Below are positions 15,940 to 24,404 of a stretch of 64,000 nucleotides of DNA, one piece after another. Position numbers and translations under genes: made by a program. The DNA is from Desulfuromonas soudanensis (GTDB lineage: Bacteria > Desulfobacterota > Desulfuromonadia > Desulfuromonadales > WTL). The DNA lies in assembly GCF_001278055.1 (NCBI RefSeq), contig NZ_CP010802.1:1302001-1366000 (forward strand), given 5' to 3'. Position 1 is the stretch's first letter, and each line of letters starts with the position of its first letter. Below the pieces are notes generated by a model. The model was not told the origin of the DNA and did no database searches. It saw only the letters and a list, made by a program, of their open reading frames with translations.

Positions 15940-18618
15940 ATGATCGAGACCGTCCTCCCCGTCCGGGGGATGAAGTGTCAGAAATGCGCAAGCAAGGTTC
16001 ACGCGGCTCTTGCCCCCCTCGCCGGGGTCGGGACGGTCGAGGTCGATCTCGCCGGCTGTTGCGCCCGGATCCTTCACGACCCGCTGTCCGTGGACGGGCC
16101 GGCCCTGGCCGCCGCCATAGAGGAGGCGGGGTTCCGGGTCGCCGCGGTCCCCGGAGAGGGGGCGCCCCTCCCTGAACCGTCGGTCGTGCCCGGAGGAGAG
16201 GCCGTTCGCATCACCCTGCAGCTTGGCGGCATGAGCTGCGCCAACTGCGCCCGAACCATCGAACGGAGGGTGGCCCTGTTGGCGGGGGTGCAGTCGGTCT
16301 CTGTCAATTTCGCCACCGAAAAACTGGTCGCCGCCTGTGATCCCGACCGTCTCGGTGCCGAGACCCTGATCGCCAGGATCGCCGATCTCGGCTATCCTGC
16401 CCGTCTTCCCGCGGCACAGGGGGAGGACGGCAGGCTGAAATTCGCCATTCAGGGGATGCATTGTGCGTCCTGCGCCGCAACGATCGAGAAAAAACTCCGG
16501 AGCCTGCCGGGGATGGGCGCGGCGACGGTCAATTTCGCCGAGGAGACGGCAACCGTCGTCTTCGACCCGCAGCGTCTCGACCGGCAGGAGATCTTCTCCG
16601 CCGTCGAGGAGGCCGGCTATGCGCCCCTGGCGCGGCGGGGGAGCGCCGAGGAGGAGAGCGAAGCCCGCAGCCAGCGCCGCTGGCTGATCCTTTCGGCTCT
16701 TCTGACCCTGCCGATCCTCCCCCTGATGTACTTCCTCCCCTGGGGCGAGGCCACCGTCTACCTCATCGCCCTCCTGGCCACCTCCGTTCAGTTCAGCGCC
16801 GGCCTCACCTTCTACCGTGGCGCCTGGACATCCCTGAAAAACGGCAGCGCCAACATGGATGTACTGGTCGCCCTGGGGATCAGTGCCGCCTACGGCTACT
16901 CGCTGGCGGCCCTTTTGGGGGTCTTCGGGCTCACCGGGACGGTCTTTTTCGAAACCGGCGCCATGCTGATCACCTTCATCCGATTCGGCAAGTGGCTCGA
17001 GGCCCGGGCCAAGGGGAGGGCAAGCCAGGCGCTCAAGGCGCTGCTGCAGCTTCGCCCCGACCGGGCGCGGTTGCTCCTTGACGGCCGGGAGCAGGACGTC
17101 CCCGTCGGCCGGGTCAGGGTCGGGGATCGGGTGGTGATTCTTGCCGGCGAGAAGATTCCCGTGGACGGCGAAGTCCTCGAGGGGGAATCGGCGGTCGACG
17201 AGGCGATGGTCACCGGAGAAGCGGTCCCCCGCGACAAATCCCCCGGTGATGCCGTGACCGGCGCCACCATCAATCAGACCGGCCGCCTGGTGGTGAAGGC
17301 GACGCGGATCGGCGAAGAGACGGTGCTGGCTCAGATCGTCCGCATGGTCGAGGACGCCCAGGGGGACAAGGCGCCGATTCAGCGTCTGGCCGACGCCGTC
17401 TCCAACCGCTTCGTCCCGGCGGTGGTATCAATCTCGGTCCTGACTTTTCTCGTCTGGTACCTTCTGCTCGATGCCCCCTTTATTTTCGCCTTCAAGATGG
17501 CCATCGCCGTACTCGTCATTGCCTGCCCCTGTGCCCTGGGTCTGGCGACGCCGACGGCGATCATGGTCGGCAGCGCGGTGGGGCTCTCCGCCGGCATCCT
17601 TTTCAAACGGGCCTCGGTCCTGGAAAATATAGCCCGTCTCCAGATTCTCCTCCTCGACAAGACCGGTACCCTGACGACGGGGGAATTTTCCGTCAGCGAC
17701 CTGATCCCCGTTCCCGGCGGCGATCCCCGGGAGCTGCTGCGGCTGGCGGCGGCTCTCGAGTCGACCAGCAACCATCCCCTGGCCAGGGGTGTCGTCGCCC
17801 GAGCCAGGAGGGAAGGGATCGAGCTCCCGGCGGTCAGCGGGGCGCGGGAAGTCGCCGGACACGGCCTCCTCGCCGAGGTCGAGGGCGGGACGCTGCTGGC
17901 CGGCAACCAGCGGCTGATGGAGCGCGAAGGGGTCGATGTCGCTCCCCTCTCCGCCGAGGCCTCCGCCCTGGGAGCCGTGGGCAAATCGCTGATTTATCTC
18001 GCCCGCAACGGAATCCTCCTCGGGGTTCTCGGGCTTTTCGACACCCTCAAGGACAACGCCGCCGAGACGGTCCGCCGTTTGCGCGCCCTGGGTCTGAAGA
18101 CGGTGATGATTACCGGCGACCGCAGGGAAGCCGCCCAGGCCGTCGCAGCCCTCCTCGGAATCGACGCTGTCGAGGCCGAAGTCCTCCCCGGGGACAAACA
18201 GGCCGTGGTCCGCAGCTATCAGGCGCAGGGACTGGTGGTCGGGATGGTCGGCGACGGGATCAACGACGCCCCGGCGCTGGCCCAGGCCGATATCGGCATC
18301 GCCCTCGGCAGCGGTACCGACGTCGCCAAGGAAACCGGGGACATCGTCCTGGTCAAGGGGGACATCCTCGATGTGGAGCGGGGGATCCGCCTCGGGCGAA
18401 AGACTCTCGCCAAGATCAGGCAAAATCTCTTCTGGGCGTTTTTCTACAACATCGTCGGCATTCCCATCGCCGCCGGGGTTCTCTACCCGGCCTTCGGGAT
18501 CGTTCTCAAGCCTGAATTCGCCGGGCTGGCCATGGCCTTCTCCAGCGTTTCGGTGGTGACCAACAGTCTGCTGCTCAAGCGTTATGCAGCCAAGCTTCCG
18601 GGGGGGGATCAATCATGA
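15940..18618 (+). CDS. copA: Copper-translocating P1B-type ATPase
   Basis: 892 residues. Three N-terminal heavy-metal-associated domains with GMKCQKC (Cys13/16), GMSCANC (Cys100/103) and GMHCASC (Cys175/178); most bacterial CopA have one or two. Then eight TM helices with the intramembrane CPC motif (VIACPCALGLATPT), phosphorylation site DKTGTLT, the HP locus in STSNHPLARG, and MVGDGINDAPAL in the hinge. It exports Cu(I) from the cytosol using ATP. The start at 15940 leads directly into the first HMA domain. The stop overlaps the DHH phosphoesterase start (ATGA). No CueR or CsoR regulator is adjacent. Confidence 0.95.
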   Translation: MIETVLPVRGMKCQKCASKVHAALAPLAGVGTVEVDLAGCCARILHDPLSVDGPALAAAIEEAGFRVAAVPGEGAPLPEPSVVPGGEAVRITLQLGGMSCANCARTIERRVALLAGVQSVSVNFATEKLVAACDPDRLGAETLIARIADLGYPARLPAAQGEDGRLKFAIQGMHCASCAATIEKKLRSLPGMGAATVNFAEETATVVFDPQRLDRQEIFSAVEEAGYAPLARRGSAEEESEARSQRRWLILSALLTLPILPLMYFLPWGEATVYLIALLATSVQFSAGLTFYRGAWTSLKNGSANMDVLVALGISAAYGYSLAALLGVFGLTGTVFFETGAMLITFIRFGKWLEARAKGRASQALKALLQLRPDRARLLLDGREQDVPVGRVRVGDRVVILAGEKIPVDGEVLEGESAVDEAMVTGEAVPRDKSPGDAVTGATINQTGRLVVKATRIGEETVLAQIVRMVEDAQGDKAPIQRLADAVSNRFVPAVVSISVLTFLVWYLLLDAPFIFAFKMAIAVLVIACPCALGLATPTAIMVGSAVGLSAGILFKRASVLENIARLQILLLDKTGTLTTGEFSVSDLIPVPGGDPRELLRLAAALESTSNHPLARGVVARARREGIELPAVSGAREVAGHGLLAEVEGGTLLAGNQRLMEREGVDVAPLSAEASALGAVGKSLIYLARNGILLGVLGLFDTLKDNAAETVRRLRALGLKTVMITGDRREAAQAVAALLGIDAVEAEVLPGDKQAVVRSYQAQGLVVGMVGDGINDAPALAQADIGIALGSGTDVAKETGDIVLVKGDILDVERGIRLGRKTLAKIRQNLFWAFFYNIVGIPIAAGVLYPAFGIVLKPEFAGLAMAFSSVSVVTNSLLLKRYAAKLPGGDQS

Positions 18619-19652
18619 CCATCGATCTGCAGAAAGCCAGGGAATTTTCCGATCAGGTGATCGAGTGGGTGCGGGGCAAGGGGCGAATCCTCATCGTCGC
18701 CCACGACAACCCCGATCCCGACTCCCTGGCCTCGGCCTTTGCTCTGGGGCACCTTCTCCTCCTCAAGACCGGGCAGGAGGCGACCATCGCCTTCGGCGGC
18801 GTCATCGGCCGCGGCGAAAATCGCGCCCTGGTCAGCGAACTGGAGATCAAGGCCATACCGCTGGATGAGCTCGACCTCTCCCTCTTTCCCGTCGTCTGCA
18901 TGGTCGACACCCAGCCGGGGACCGGGAATAATTCCTATCCCGTCGATCGCCCGGTGCACGTTGTCATCGATCACCATCCCTCCCGGGAGATCTGCGACAG
19001 CTGCCGCTGGGTCGATGTCCGTCCCGAATACGGCGCCTGCGCCACCATCCTCTTCGAGTACCTGCAGGCCCAGGAGATCTACCTCGGAACCAAGCTGGCA
19101 ACCATGCTCTATTACGCCATCAAGTCCGAAACCCAGGACCTGGGACGGGAGTGGACCCGGGCCGACCGGGAAGCCTACCTCCATCTTTTCCCCCTGGCCA
19201 ACAACCGCATCCTCTTCAATATCACCCACCCCGAGTCGCCGCGGGAGTACTTCCTCAGTTTCAACCAGGCCCTGGAGAGTGCCCGCATCTACGGCGATCT
19301 CCTGGTATTCAATCTCTACGCCATCGACAATCCGGACATGGTCGCCGAGATGGCCGATTTCCTGATGCGCATGGAGGGGGTGACCCTGGTGCTGGGGATG
19401 GGGAACTACCGGGACAAGGAGATCCTCTCCCTGCGCACCACCGATCTCTCGGTCAATGCCGGCGAGGTGATCCAGGCGGTCGTTGCCGGCCTCGGCACGG
19501 CCGGGGGGCACGGGATGACCGCCGGCGGCCAGATCCATCCCCTGCAGGGGGATCGGGCCCTGCAGAAGGAGCTGGAGAATACCCTGGCCCGGCGCCTCCT
19601 GGAGACCCTGGGGAAAACCCCCTGCCGCCCCAAACGACTGGTCCCCTCCTGA
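18615..19652 (+). CDS. DHH/DHHA1 family phosphoesterase
   Basis: 345 residues. DHH domain metal motifs: VAHDNPDPDSLASA (about 28-41), the MVDTQPG segment, and VIDHHPSRE carrying the DHH signature (about 118-120). The C-terminal DHHA1 substrate domain has GTAGGHGMTAGGQI. This NrnA/bifunctional oligoribonuclease-like group hydrolyses short oligonucleotides, pAp or cyclic dinucleotides; which one here cannot be told. The start overlaps copA by four bases, so it is translated from the same mRNA. Confidence 0.88.
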   Translation: MTIDLQKAREFSDQVIEWVRGKGRILIVAHDNPDPDSLASAFALGHLLLLKTGQEATIAFGGVIGRGENRALVSELEIKAIPLDELDLSLFPVVCMVDTQPGTGNNSYPVDRPVHVVIDHHPSREICDSCRWVDVRPEYGACATILFEYLQAQEIYLGTKLATMLYYAIKSETQDLGREWTRADREAYLHLFPLANNRILFNITHPESPREYFLSFNQALESARIYGDLLVFNLYAIDNPDMVAEMADFLMRMEGVTLVLGMGNYRDKEILSLRTTDLSVNAGEVIQAVVAGLGTAGGHGMTAGGQIHPLQGDRALQKELENTLARRLLETLGKTPCRPKRLVPS

Positions 19653-19663
19653 GAGGGGGTCGA

Positions 19664-19693
19664 TTGACAGCCCCGGTTGACTTGGGGTATAAA
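19664..19693 (+). promoter_or_regulatory. Housekeeping promoter for the amidase-rph-rdgB operon
   Basis: TTGACA (19664-19669), 18-base spacer, TATAAA (19688-19693), 27 bases before the amidase ATG. Both boxes are near consensus. A GC hairpin without T run (CCCCTC-CTGA-GAGGGG) just upstream may end the copA transcript weakly. Confidence 0.75.
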
Positions 19694-19719
19694 CATGTCG
19701 GCTTTTTCCCGAGGTGACC

Positions 19720-20790
19720 ATGCTGCGCTCTCTTCTGCTCCTGTTTTTCCTCCTCCTCCCCCTCTTCTCCGCCGATGCCGCCGTGGAGCTGGCCCTGAAG
19801 GGTCGTCCGCCGGTGACCCTCACCGAGGTCTATCTGCGCGACGGGGTCTCCTATCTGGCCATCGACGACGTCCTGGCCGTTCTCGAGCTGAAGGGGGACT
19901 GGGACTCGGTGCGGCATGTCTACACCCTCCAGACGCCGCGGGGAGCGGCGGTGATCTCTCCCGGCAGCCGTTACCTGCGCCAGGGGGAGAGCTTCATTCC
20001 CCTGGCCCACCAACCCCGTTTCATCGATGGCCGTCTGCGGGTCGCCGAGGATTTCGTCAACGAGCAGCTCCCGGCCTTCCTCGACGAGCCGGTCTACTAC
20101 CGCAATCTCAAACCCTCCGCCGTGCGGGCCGACGTGGGGGAGACCCCCCTCGACCGGCTCTTCGCCTTTGTGCTGCGAAAGAAGAAGTCGGCCGACGAAC
20201 CGGCGCTGCGCGGGATCGTTCTCGATCCCGGCCACGGCGGCCAGGATCCGGGGGCCATCGGCCTCAAGGGGCTCAAGGAAAAGGCCGTGACTCTCGGCGT
20301 CGCCCGGCGCCTGGACAAGCTGATCAAGATGCAGATGGGGATCCCCACCTACCTCACCCGCAACGACGACTATGCCCTGAATCTGCAGCAGCGCCTCGAG
20401 GCGGTGGCCCGTCCCGATGTCGATGCCCTGATCCTCCTCCACGCCCAGGCGTCGTTCAGCGACCGGCCGGGCGGCGTCACACTGGTGATCCGTCCCCGGG
20501 ATGAGGCCGCCGGCGGAGAGGTCGTCGAAGGAGAGGGGGGGAGCATGAAGCTCGCCCAAAAGCTCCGCGGCGCCCTGGAACGCTCCGGTATCTCCGTCGA
20601 CGGCATCGTCCGCGCCCCCCTCCTCCCTCTCGGGCGCGGCAATCTGCCGACGGTCCTGGTCGAGGTCGGCTACCTGTCCAACCCCCGGGACAACCTCCGG
20701 CTCTCCGATCCGGCCGGGCAGGATGAGCTGGCCATGGCTCTGCTCAACGGTCTGAAATCTTTTGTCGATGAATTGAAGGAGTTTCGCTGA
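19720..20790 (+). CDS. Exported N-acetylmuramoyl-L-alanine amidase (Amidase_3)
   Basis: 356 residues from ATG 19720 with GAGG five bases upstream. Signal peptide [19 protein letters not shown]; a copper-amine-oxidase-like N-terminal beta domain (about 20-130); then the zinc amidase: [14 protein letters not shown] (zinc His, about 169-180), a [14 protein letters not shown] segment where SxHxNA is usual, and [12 protein letters not shown] with the catalytic Glu. It should cut the amide bond between MurNAc and the stem peptide in the periplasm. The normal IHxNA-like motif reads LLHAQA, a small variation. First gene of an operon with rph and rdgB. Confidence 0.88.
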   Translation: MLRSLLLLFFLLLPLFSADAAVELALKGRPPVTLTEVYLRDGVSYLAIDDVLAVLELKGDWDSVRHVYTLQTPRGAAVISPGSRYLRQGESFIPLAHQPRFIDGRLRVAEDFVNEQLPAFLDEPVYYRNLKPSAVRADVGETPLDRLFAFVLRKKKSADEPALRGIVLDPGHGGQDPGAIGLKGLKEKAVTLGVARRLDKLIKMQMGIPTYLTRNDDYALNLQQRLEAVARPDVDALILLHAQASFSDRPGGVTLVIRPRDEAAGGEVVEGEGGSMKLAQKLRGALERSGISVDGIVRAPLLPLGRGNLPTVLVEVGYLSNPRDNLRLSDPAGQDELAMALLNGLKSFVDELKEFR

Positions 20791-20792
20791 TA

Positions 20793-21524
20793 ATGAACGA
20801 TGAAAAGAATCGCAACGACGGAAGGTCTGCGGCGGCGCTGCGGCCGGTGACTTTTCAGCGGGGCTTCACCCGTTATGCCGAGGGCTCCGTCCTCGTCTCC
20901 TTCGGGGAAACCCGTGTCCTGTGCAACGCCACCGTCGAGGAGAGCGTCCCCTCCTTCATGCGCGGGCAGGGGAGGGGGTGGGTGACCGCCGAATACTCCA
21001 TGCTCCCCCGCGCCACCCACAGCCGCTCCCCCCGGGAGTCGAGCCGCGGCAAGGTCGGCGGGCGGACCCATGAGATCCAGCGCCTGATCGGGCGTTCGCT
21101 GCGGGCGGTGGTCGACCTCGAGGCGCTCGGCGAACGCAGCATCCAGATCGACTGCGATGTCCTGCAGGCCGACGGCGGGACGCGCACCGCCTCCATCACC
21201 GGCGCCTACGTCGCCCTCGCCGATGCCCTCAACGGTCTGGTCGCCAAGGGGTTGCTCCTCTCCTCGCCGTTGAAGGAGAGCGTCGCCGCGGTGAGCGTCG
21301 GCATCGTCGATGGCTCCCCCCTTCTCGATCTCAACTACGGCGAGGATTCCCACGCCGCCGTCGACATGAACTTCGTCATCACCGGGTCCGGGCGCTTCGT
21401 CGAGGTCCAGGGGACCGCCGAAGAGGAGCCTTTTTCCCTCGCCGAACTCGATGCCCTGCGCGATCTGGCCCTGGCCGGTTGCCGGGAGCTCGCCGTCCTG
21501 CAGGACCGGGCCCTGGAGGGGTGA
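20793..21524 (+). CDS. rph: Ribonuclease PH
   Basis: 243 residues. RNase PH signatures: [34 protein letters not shown] at the N-terminus, [23 protein letters not shown] with the conserved arginines, [20 protein letters not shown], and [23 protein letters not shown] for phosphate binding. It is a 3'-5' phosphorolytic exoribonuclease that trims tRNA 3' ends as a hexamer. The start is three bases after the amidase stop and rdgB follows after two bases, a common rph-rdgB pairing. Confidence 0.97.
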   Translation: MNDEKNRNDGRSAAALRPVTFQRGFTRYAEGSVLVSFGETRVLCNATVEESVPSFMRGQGRGWVTAEYSMLPRATHSRSPRESSRGKVGGRTHEIQRLIGRSLRAVVDLEALGERSIQIDCDVLQADGGTRTASITGAYVALADALNGLVAKGLLLSSPLKESVAAVSVGIVDGSPLLDLNYGEDSHAAVDMNFVITGSGRFVEVQGTAEEEPFSLAELDALRDLALAGCRELAVLQDRALEG

Positions 21525-21526
21525 AG

Positions 21527-22117
21527 ATGGAGCTGGTCGTCGCCACCCGCAACCAGGGAAAACTCCGGGAAATCCGGGCCCTTCTCGAAGGGAGCGGGAT
21601 TACCGTTCTCGGTCTCGACGCCTTCCCCGACCTCCCCGAAATCGAAGAGGATGGCGCCACCTTCGAGGCCAACGCCCGCAAAAAGGCCGTGACCGTCGCC
21701 CGGGCCACCGGACGCCTGACCCTGGCCGACGATTCGGGGCTTGAGGTCGCAGTTCTGGACGGTCGCCCCGGGGTTCATTCGGCCCGTTATGCCGGGGAGA
21801 CGGCCAGTGACGCCGACAATAATGCCAAGCTTCTGCAGACTCTGGCCTCTGTTCCCGCGGAGAATCGTCAGGGGGCCTTTTGCTGCGCCATGGCCCTGTG
21901 CAACAGGGAAGGGGAATGCCGGGTCTTTTTCGGCAAGGTCGAAGGTCTCCTCCTCGATTCACCCCGGGGAGAAGGGGGCTTCGGCTATGACCCGCTCTTT
22001 TTGGTCCGGGAATACGGGCGCACCATGGCGGAGCTCCCCATGGAGATCAAGAACCGCATCAGTCACCGCGGGCAGGCCCTGCGTCAGGCTCTCGAGGTCC
22101 TGCGCACCAGGGTATGA
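21527..22117 (+). CDS. rdgB: XTP/dITP diphosphohydrolase (non-canonical purine NTPase)
   Basis: 196 residues from ATG 21527. Motifs: [13 protein letters not shown] (N-terminal SxNxxK-like phosphate site), [23 protein letters not shown] (metal site), [20 protein letters not shown] and SHRGQAL. It removes dITP, XTP and similar nucleotides by cutting pyrophosphate. Two bases follow rph, with a shared promoter upstream of the amidase; a terminator hairpin follows. Confidence 0.97.
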   Translation: MELVVATRNQGKLREIRALLEGSGITVLGLDAFPDLPEIEEDGATFEANARKKAVTVARATGRLTLADDSGLEVAVLDGRPGVHSARYAGETASDADNNAKLLQTLASVPAENRQGAFCCAMALCNREGECRVFFGKVEGLLLDSPRGEGGFGYDPLFLVREYGRTMAELPMEIKNRISHRGQALRQALEVLRTRV

Positions 22118-22143
22118 TGCCGGGTATCCGGCAGGGAATTGGG

Positions 22144-22172
22144 AAGGGTCAGCCGTGCGGCTGGCCCTTTTT
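22144..22172 (+). terminator. Terminator of the amidase-rph-rdgB operon
   Basis: 11-bp stem (22144-22154 with 22159-22169, one G-T wobble), GTGC loop, run of five T at 22168-22172. It lies 26 bases after rdgB. Confidence 0.87.
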
Positions 22173-22196
22173 GCTGCGCAGACAGTGGGGGGGGAG

Positions 22197-22394
22197 CTAA
22201 CCGGGGTTGGGTGTCAGGCAGTCCTGGCGCCAGCAGCAGTTGAACTGCTGGCAGTCGTAGCGGCCGGGGGAGCCGTAACAGTCGAAATTTCCTTCGGCCA
22301 GTTGAATGCTGCGGATCAGCGCCCCCTTTTTCAGGCGGCTTATCTGGGACAGGCCGAGGTCTTTGGCGCGTTCGCGAACATCGACTATTTTCAT
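22197..22394 (-). CDS. Small SAP/Rho-N-like protein with Cys-rich tail
   Basis: 65 residues. The first 35 (KIVDVRERAKDLGLSQISRLKKGALIRSIQLAEG) look like a SAP or Rho N-terminal helix-turn-helix, a nucleic-acid-binding motif. The tail carries five Cys (FDC, YDC, NCCW, DC) that could bind a metal. GGGAGG precedes ATG 22394. Similar short proteins occur in Geobacter-like genomes, but function is unknown to me. It is monocistronic with its own promoter. Confidence 0.7.
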   Translation of the reverse strand: MKIVDVRERAKDLGLSQISRLKKGALIRSIQLAEGNFDCYGSPGRYDCQQFNCCWRQDCLTPNPG

Positions 22395-22469
22395 GGGAAC
22401 CTCCCGGATTGGGGGTGGAGTCTCTCCTTCTGCCGGCTTTTACCGGAGGGAGTATCCTCGTTATCGGCA

Positions 22470-22498
22470 AAATCAAACACAAGATTGGCCGTTGTCAA
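22470..22498 (-). promoter_or_regulatory. Promoter for the small SAP-like gene
   Basis: On the minus strand: consensus TTGACA (22498-22493), 17-base spacer, TGATTT (22475-22470), about 75 bases before the start codon. The -10 is only a fair match. Confidence 0.5.
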
Positions 22499-22595
22499 TT
22501 ATTCATCATGGCTTCGCAGTCGAGAGTGGGAGGATTTTCCGGCATCGACATTTTTTGTTGTATGATTTAGTGGCACTCTCCTCAGCGGATCATGG

Positions 22596-24404
22596 ATGAA
22601 ATACCCTTTCCCCCATATGCAATCGTTTCTTCGGTCGTCGATCGGGAATTTCTGGAATCGCCTCGGGCTGCTGACGGCTCTCCTCCTTCTGCTGCTGGCC
22701 GCGACCACCCTGGCAGCCGACCCCCTGGAGATCGCCGTGACCGGCGTTGAAGAGGCGGCCCTGGACAACGTCCGGGCGGCCCTCGTCCTCCCCCCCGACC
22801 TGGTGCGGGACGGTCGGGTCGAGCCGTTGTGGCTGGAGCGCTTCGTGCGACAGGTTCCCGAGCGGGTCCGTCGGGCCCTCGAGCCCTACGGTTTCTACGA
22901 GGCCGAGGTCAGCACCGACCTGCAGGTCAGGGGTGAGAACGATTATCTTCTCACGGTTGCGGTCGTTCCGGGGGAGCCGGTGCGGCTGACGACGGTTCGG
23001 GTCCGCCTCAGCGGGCCGGGGGAGAACGAACCCCGATTGCAGTCGCTGGTCGGCGATTTCCCCCTGCTTCCCGGCGAGGTGCTGCGTCAGGACCTCTACG
23101 ACAGGGCCAGGGGGACGCTCAAGGCCCGCGCCCTCGACCTCGGGTATCTCGACGCCGACTTCGCCGTCCATCGGATCCTCCTGAACCGTCAGGAGCGGCG
23201 CGCCGAAATCGACCTCGAGCTGGCGACGGGGGAGCGGTATCTCTTCGGCGAGGTCCTGATGCATGGCGCCCCCGATTATCCCGAACGTTTTTTGCGCCGC
23301 TATATCGCCTTCGCCGAAGGAGACGTCTTCAGCTATCCCCGTCTCGGCCAGACGCAGCTTAATTTCCTCGACTCCGACCGCTTTCGCGAGGTGATCATCA
23401 CCCCCCGCCTCGACCTGACCCGGGATCTGCGGGTGCCGATCAATCTGAAACTGGTTTCTTCGCCGCGCCGCCGCCTGCGCCCGGGAATCGGTTACGGCAC
23501 CGACACCGGCGCCCGCATGTCCGTCAATTACCGGGATCTCAATGTGTTGCGCCGCGGTCATGAGTTTTCCGCCGACCTGGGGATTTCCGAGCACCGCCAG
23601 TCCCTCACCTCCAGCTACATTCTCCCCGGCCTGAAGAATATGGATTCCCAGACCGCGCTGCGCGCCGGCTTCGAGCGGGAGAGCATCAGCACCTTCGAGA
23701 CCCGCTCCCTGTTTGCCGAGATCGAGCGGCTGCACGGTTTCGGCCGCGGGCGCATCGGGTCCGTCTATCTGCGGCTTCTGCAGGAAGATTACATCGTCGG
23801 GCTACAGGACTCCCGGTCGCGATTGATCCTCCCCGGTCTGCGTTTCAGTCATCGCAGTTACGCCGATCCGATTCGGCCGAAGCGGGGGTTCCGCTATTCC
23901 CTGGAAGGGCGGGGAACCCACCAGAGCCTCGGCTCGGACACCGGACTCTTGCAGTTTCTCGCCGGAGGAAATGCCGTCGTCCCTCTCCCCTGGCAGCTCA
24001 AACTCCTGCTGCGCACCCAAGGGGGGACGACCCTGAAAAACGAGCCGCTCTCGGAAGTTCCGGCCTCCCTGCGCTTTTTTGCCGGCGGCGACCAGAGCGT
24101 GCGCGGTTACGGTTATCAGACCGTCGGCCCCCGGGACGCCAGCGGCAAGGTGATCGGAGGCGAGCATCTGGCGGTGGGGAGCGTCGAACTCGAGGTTCCC
24201 ATCGGTGAAAACTGGGGAGTGGCGGCCTTTTTCGACCTCGGAAGCGCCTTCAATTCCGTCACTGAGATCGACTGGGCCCGGGGTGCCGGACTCGGGGTGC
24301 GGCGCTATACCATGGTCGGCCCGGTCAAGATCGATATCGCCCGGCAGATCGGCGTCGCCGACCCTTCCTACCGGGTGCATGTCAGCGTGGGGTTCGGATG
24401 GTGA
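22596..24404 (+). CDS. tamA: TamA-like outer-membrane BamA-superfamily protein
   Basis: 602 residues. Signal peptide with the hydrophobic stretch LGLLTALLLLLLAATTLAA, three POTRA-like domains (about 45-285: GVEEAALDNVRAAL..., RLSGPGENEP..., FGEVLMHG...), then a 16-strand barrel beginning RLRPGIGYGTDTGARMSVNY. The conserved FFAGGDQSVRGYGYQ (about 505-519) is the lid-lock VRGY motif, and the last strand ends VSVGFGW with the aromatic residue used for outer-membrane insertion. With TamB it makes the translocation and assembly module. The last seven bases overlap tamB. Confidence 0.92.
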   Translation: MKYPFPHMQSFLRSSIGNFWNRLGLLTALLLLLLAATTLAADPLEIAVTGVEEAALDNVRAALVLPPDLVRDGRVEPLWLERFVRQVPERVRRALEPYGFYEAEVSTDLQVRGENDYLLTVAVVPGEPVRLTTVRVRLSGPGENEPRLQSLVGDFPLLPGEVLRQDLYDRARGTLKARALDLGYLDADFAVHRILLNRQERRAEIDLELATGERYLFGEVLMHGAPDYPERFLRRYIAFAEGDVFSYPRLGQTQLNFLDSDRFREVIITPRLDLTRDLRVPINLKLVSSPRRRLRPGIGYGTDTGARMSVNYRDLNVLRRGHEFSADLGISEHRQSLTSSYILPGLKNMDSQTALRAGFERESISTFETRSLFAEIERLHGFGRGRIGSVYLRLLQEDYIVGLQDSRSRLILPGLRFSHRSYADPIRPKRGFRYSLEGRGTHQSLGSDTGLLQFLAGGNAVVPLPWQLKLLLRTQGGTTLKNEPLSEVPASLRFFAGGDQSVRGYGYQTVGPRDASGKVIGGEHLAVGSVELEVPIGENWGVAAFFDLGSAFNSVTEIDWARGAGLGVRRYTMVGPVKIDIARQIGVADPSYRVHVSVGFGW

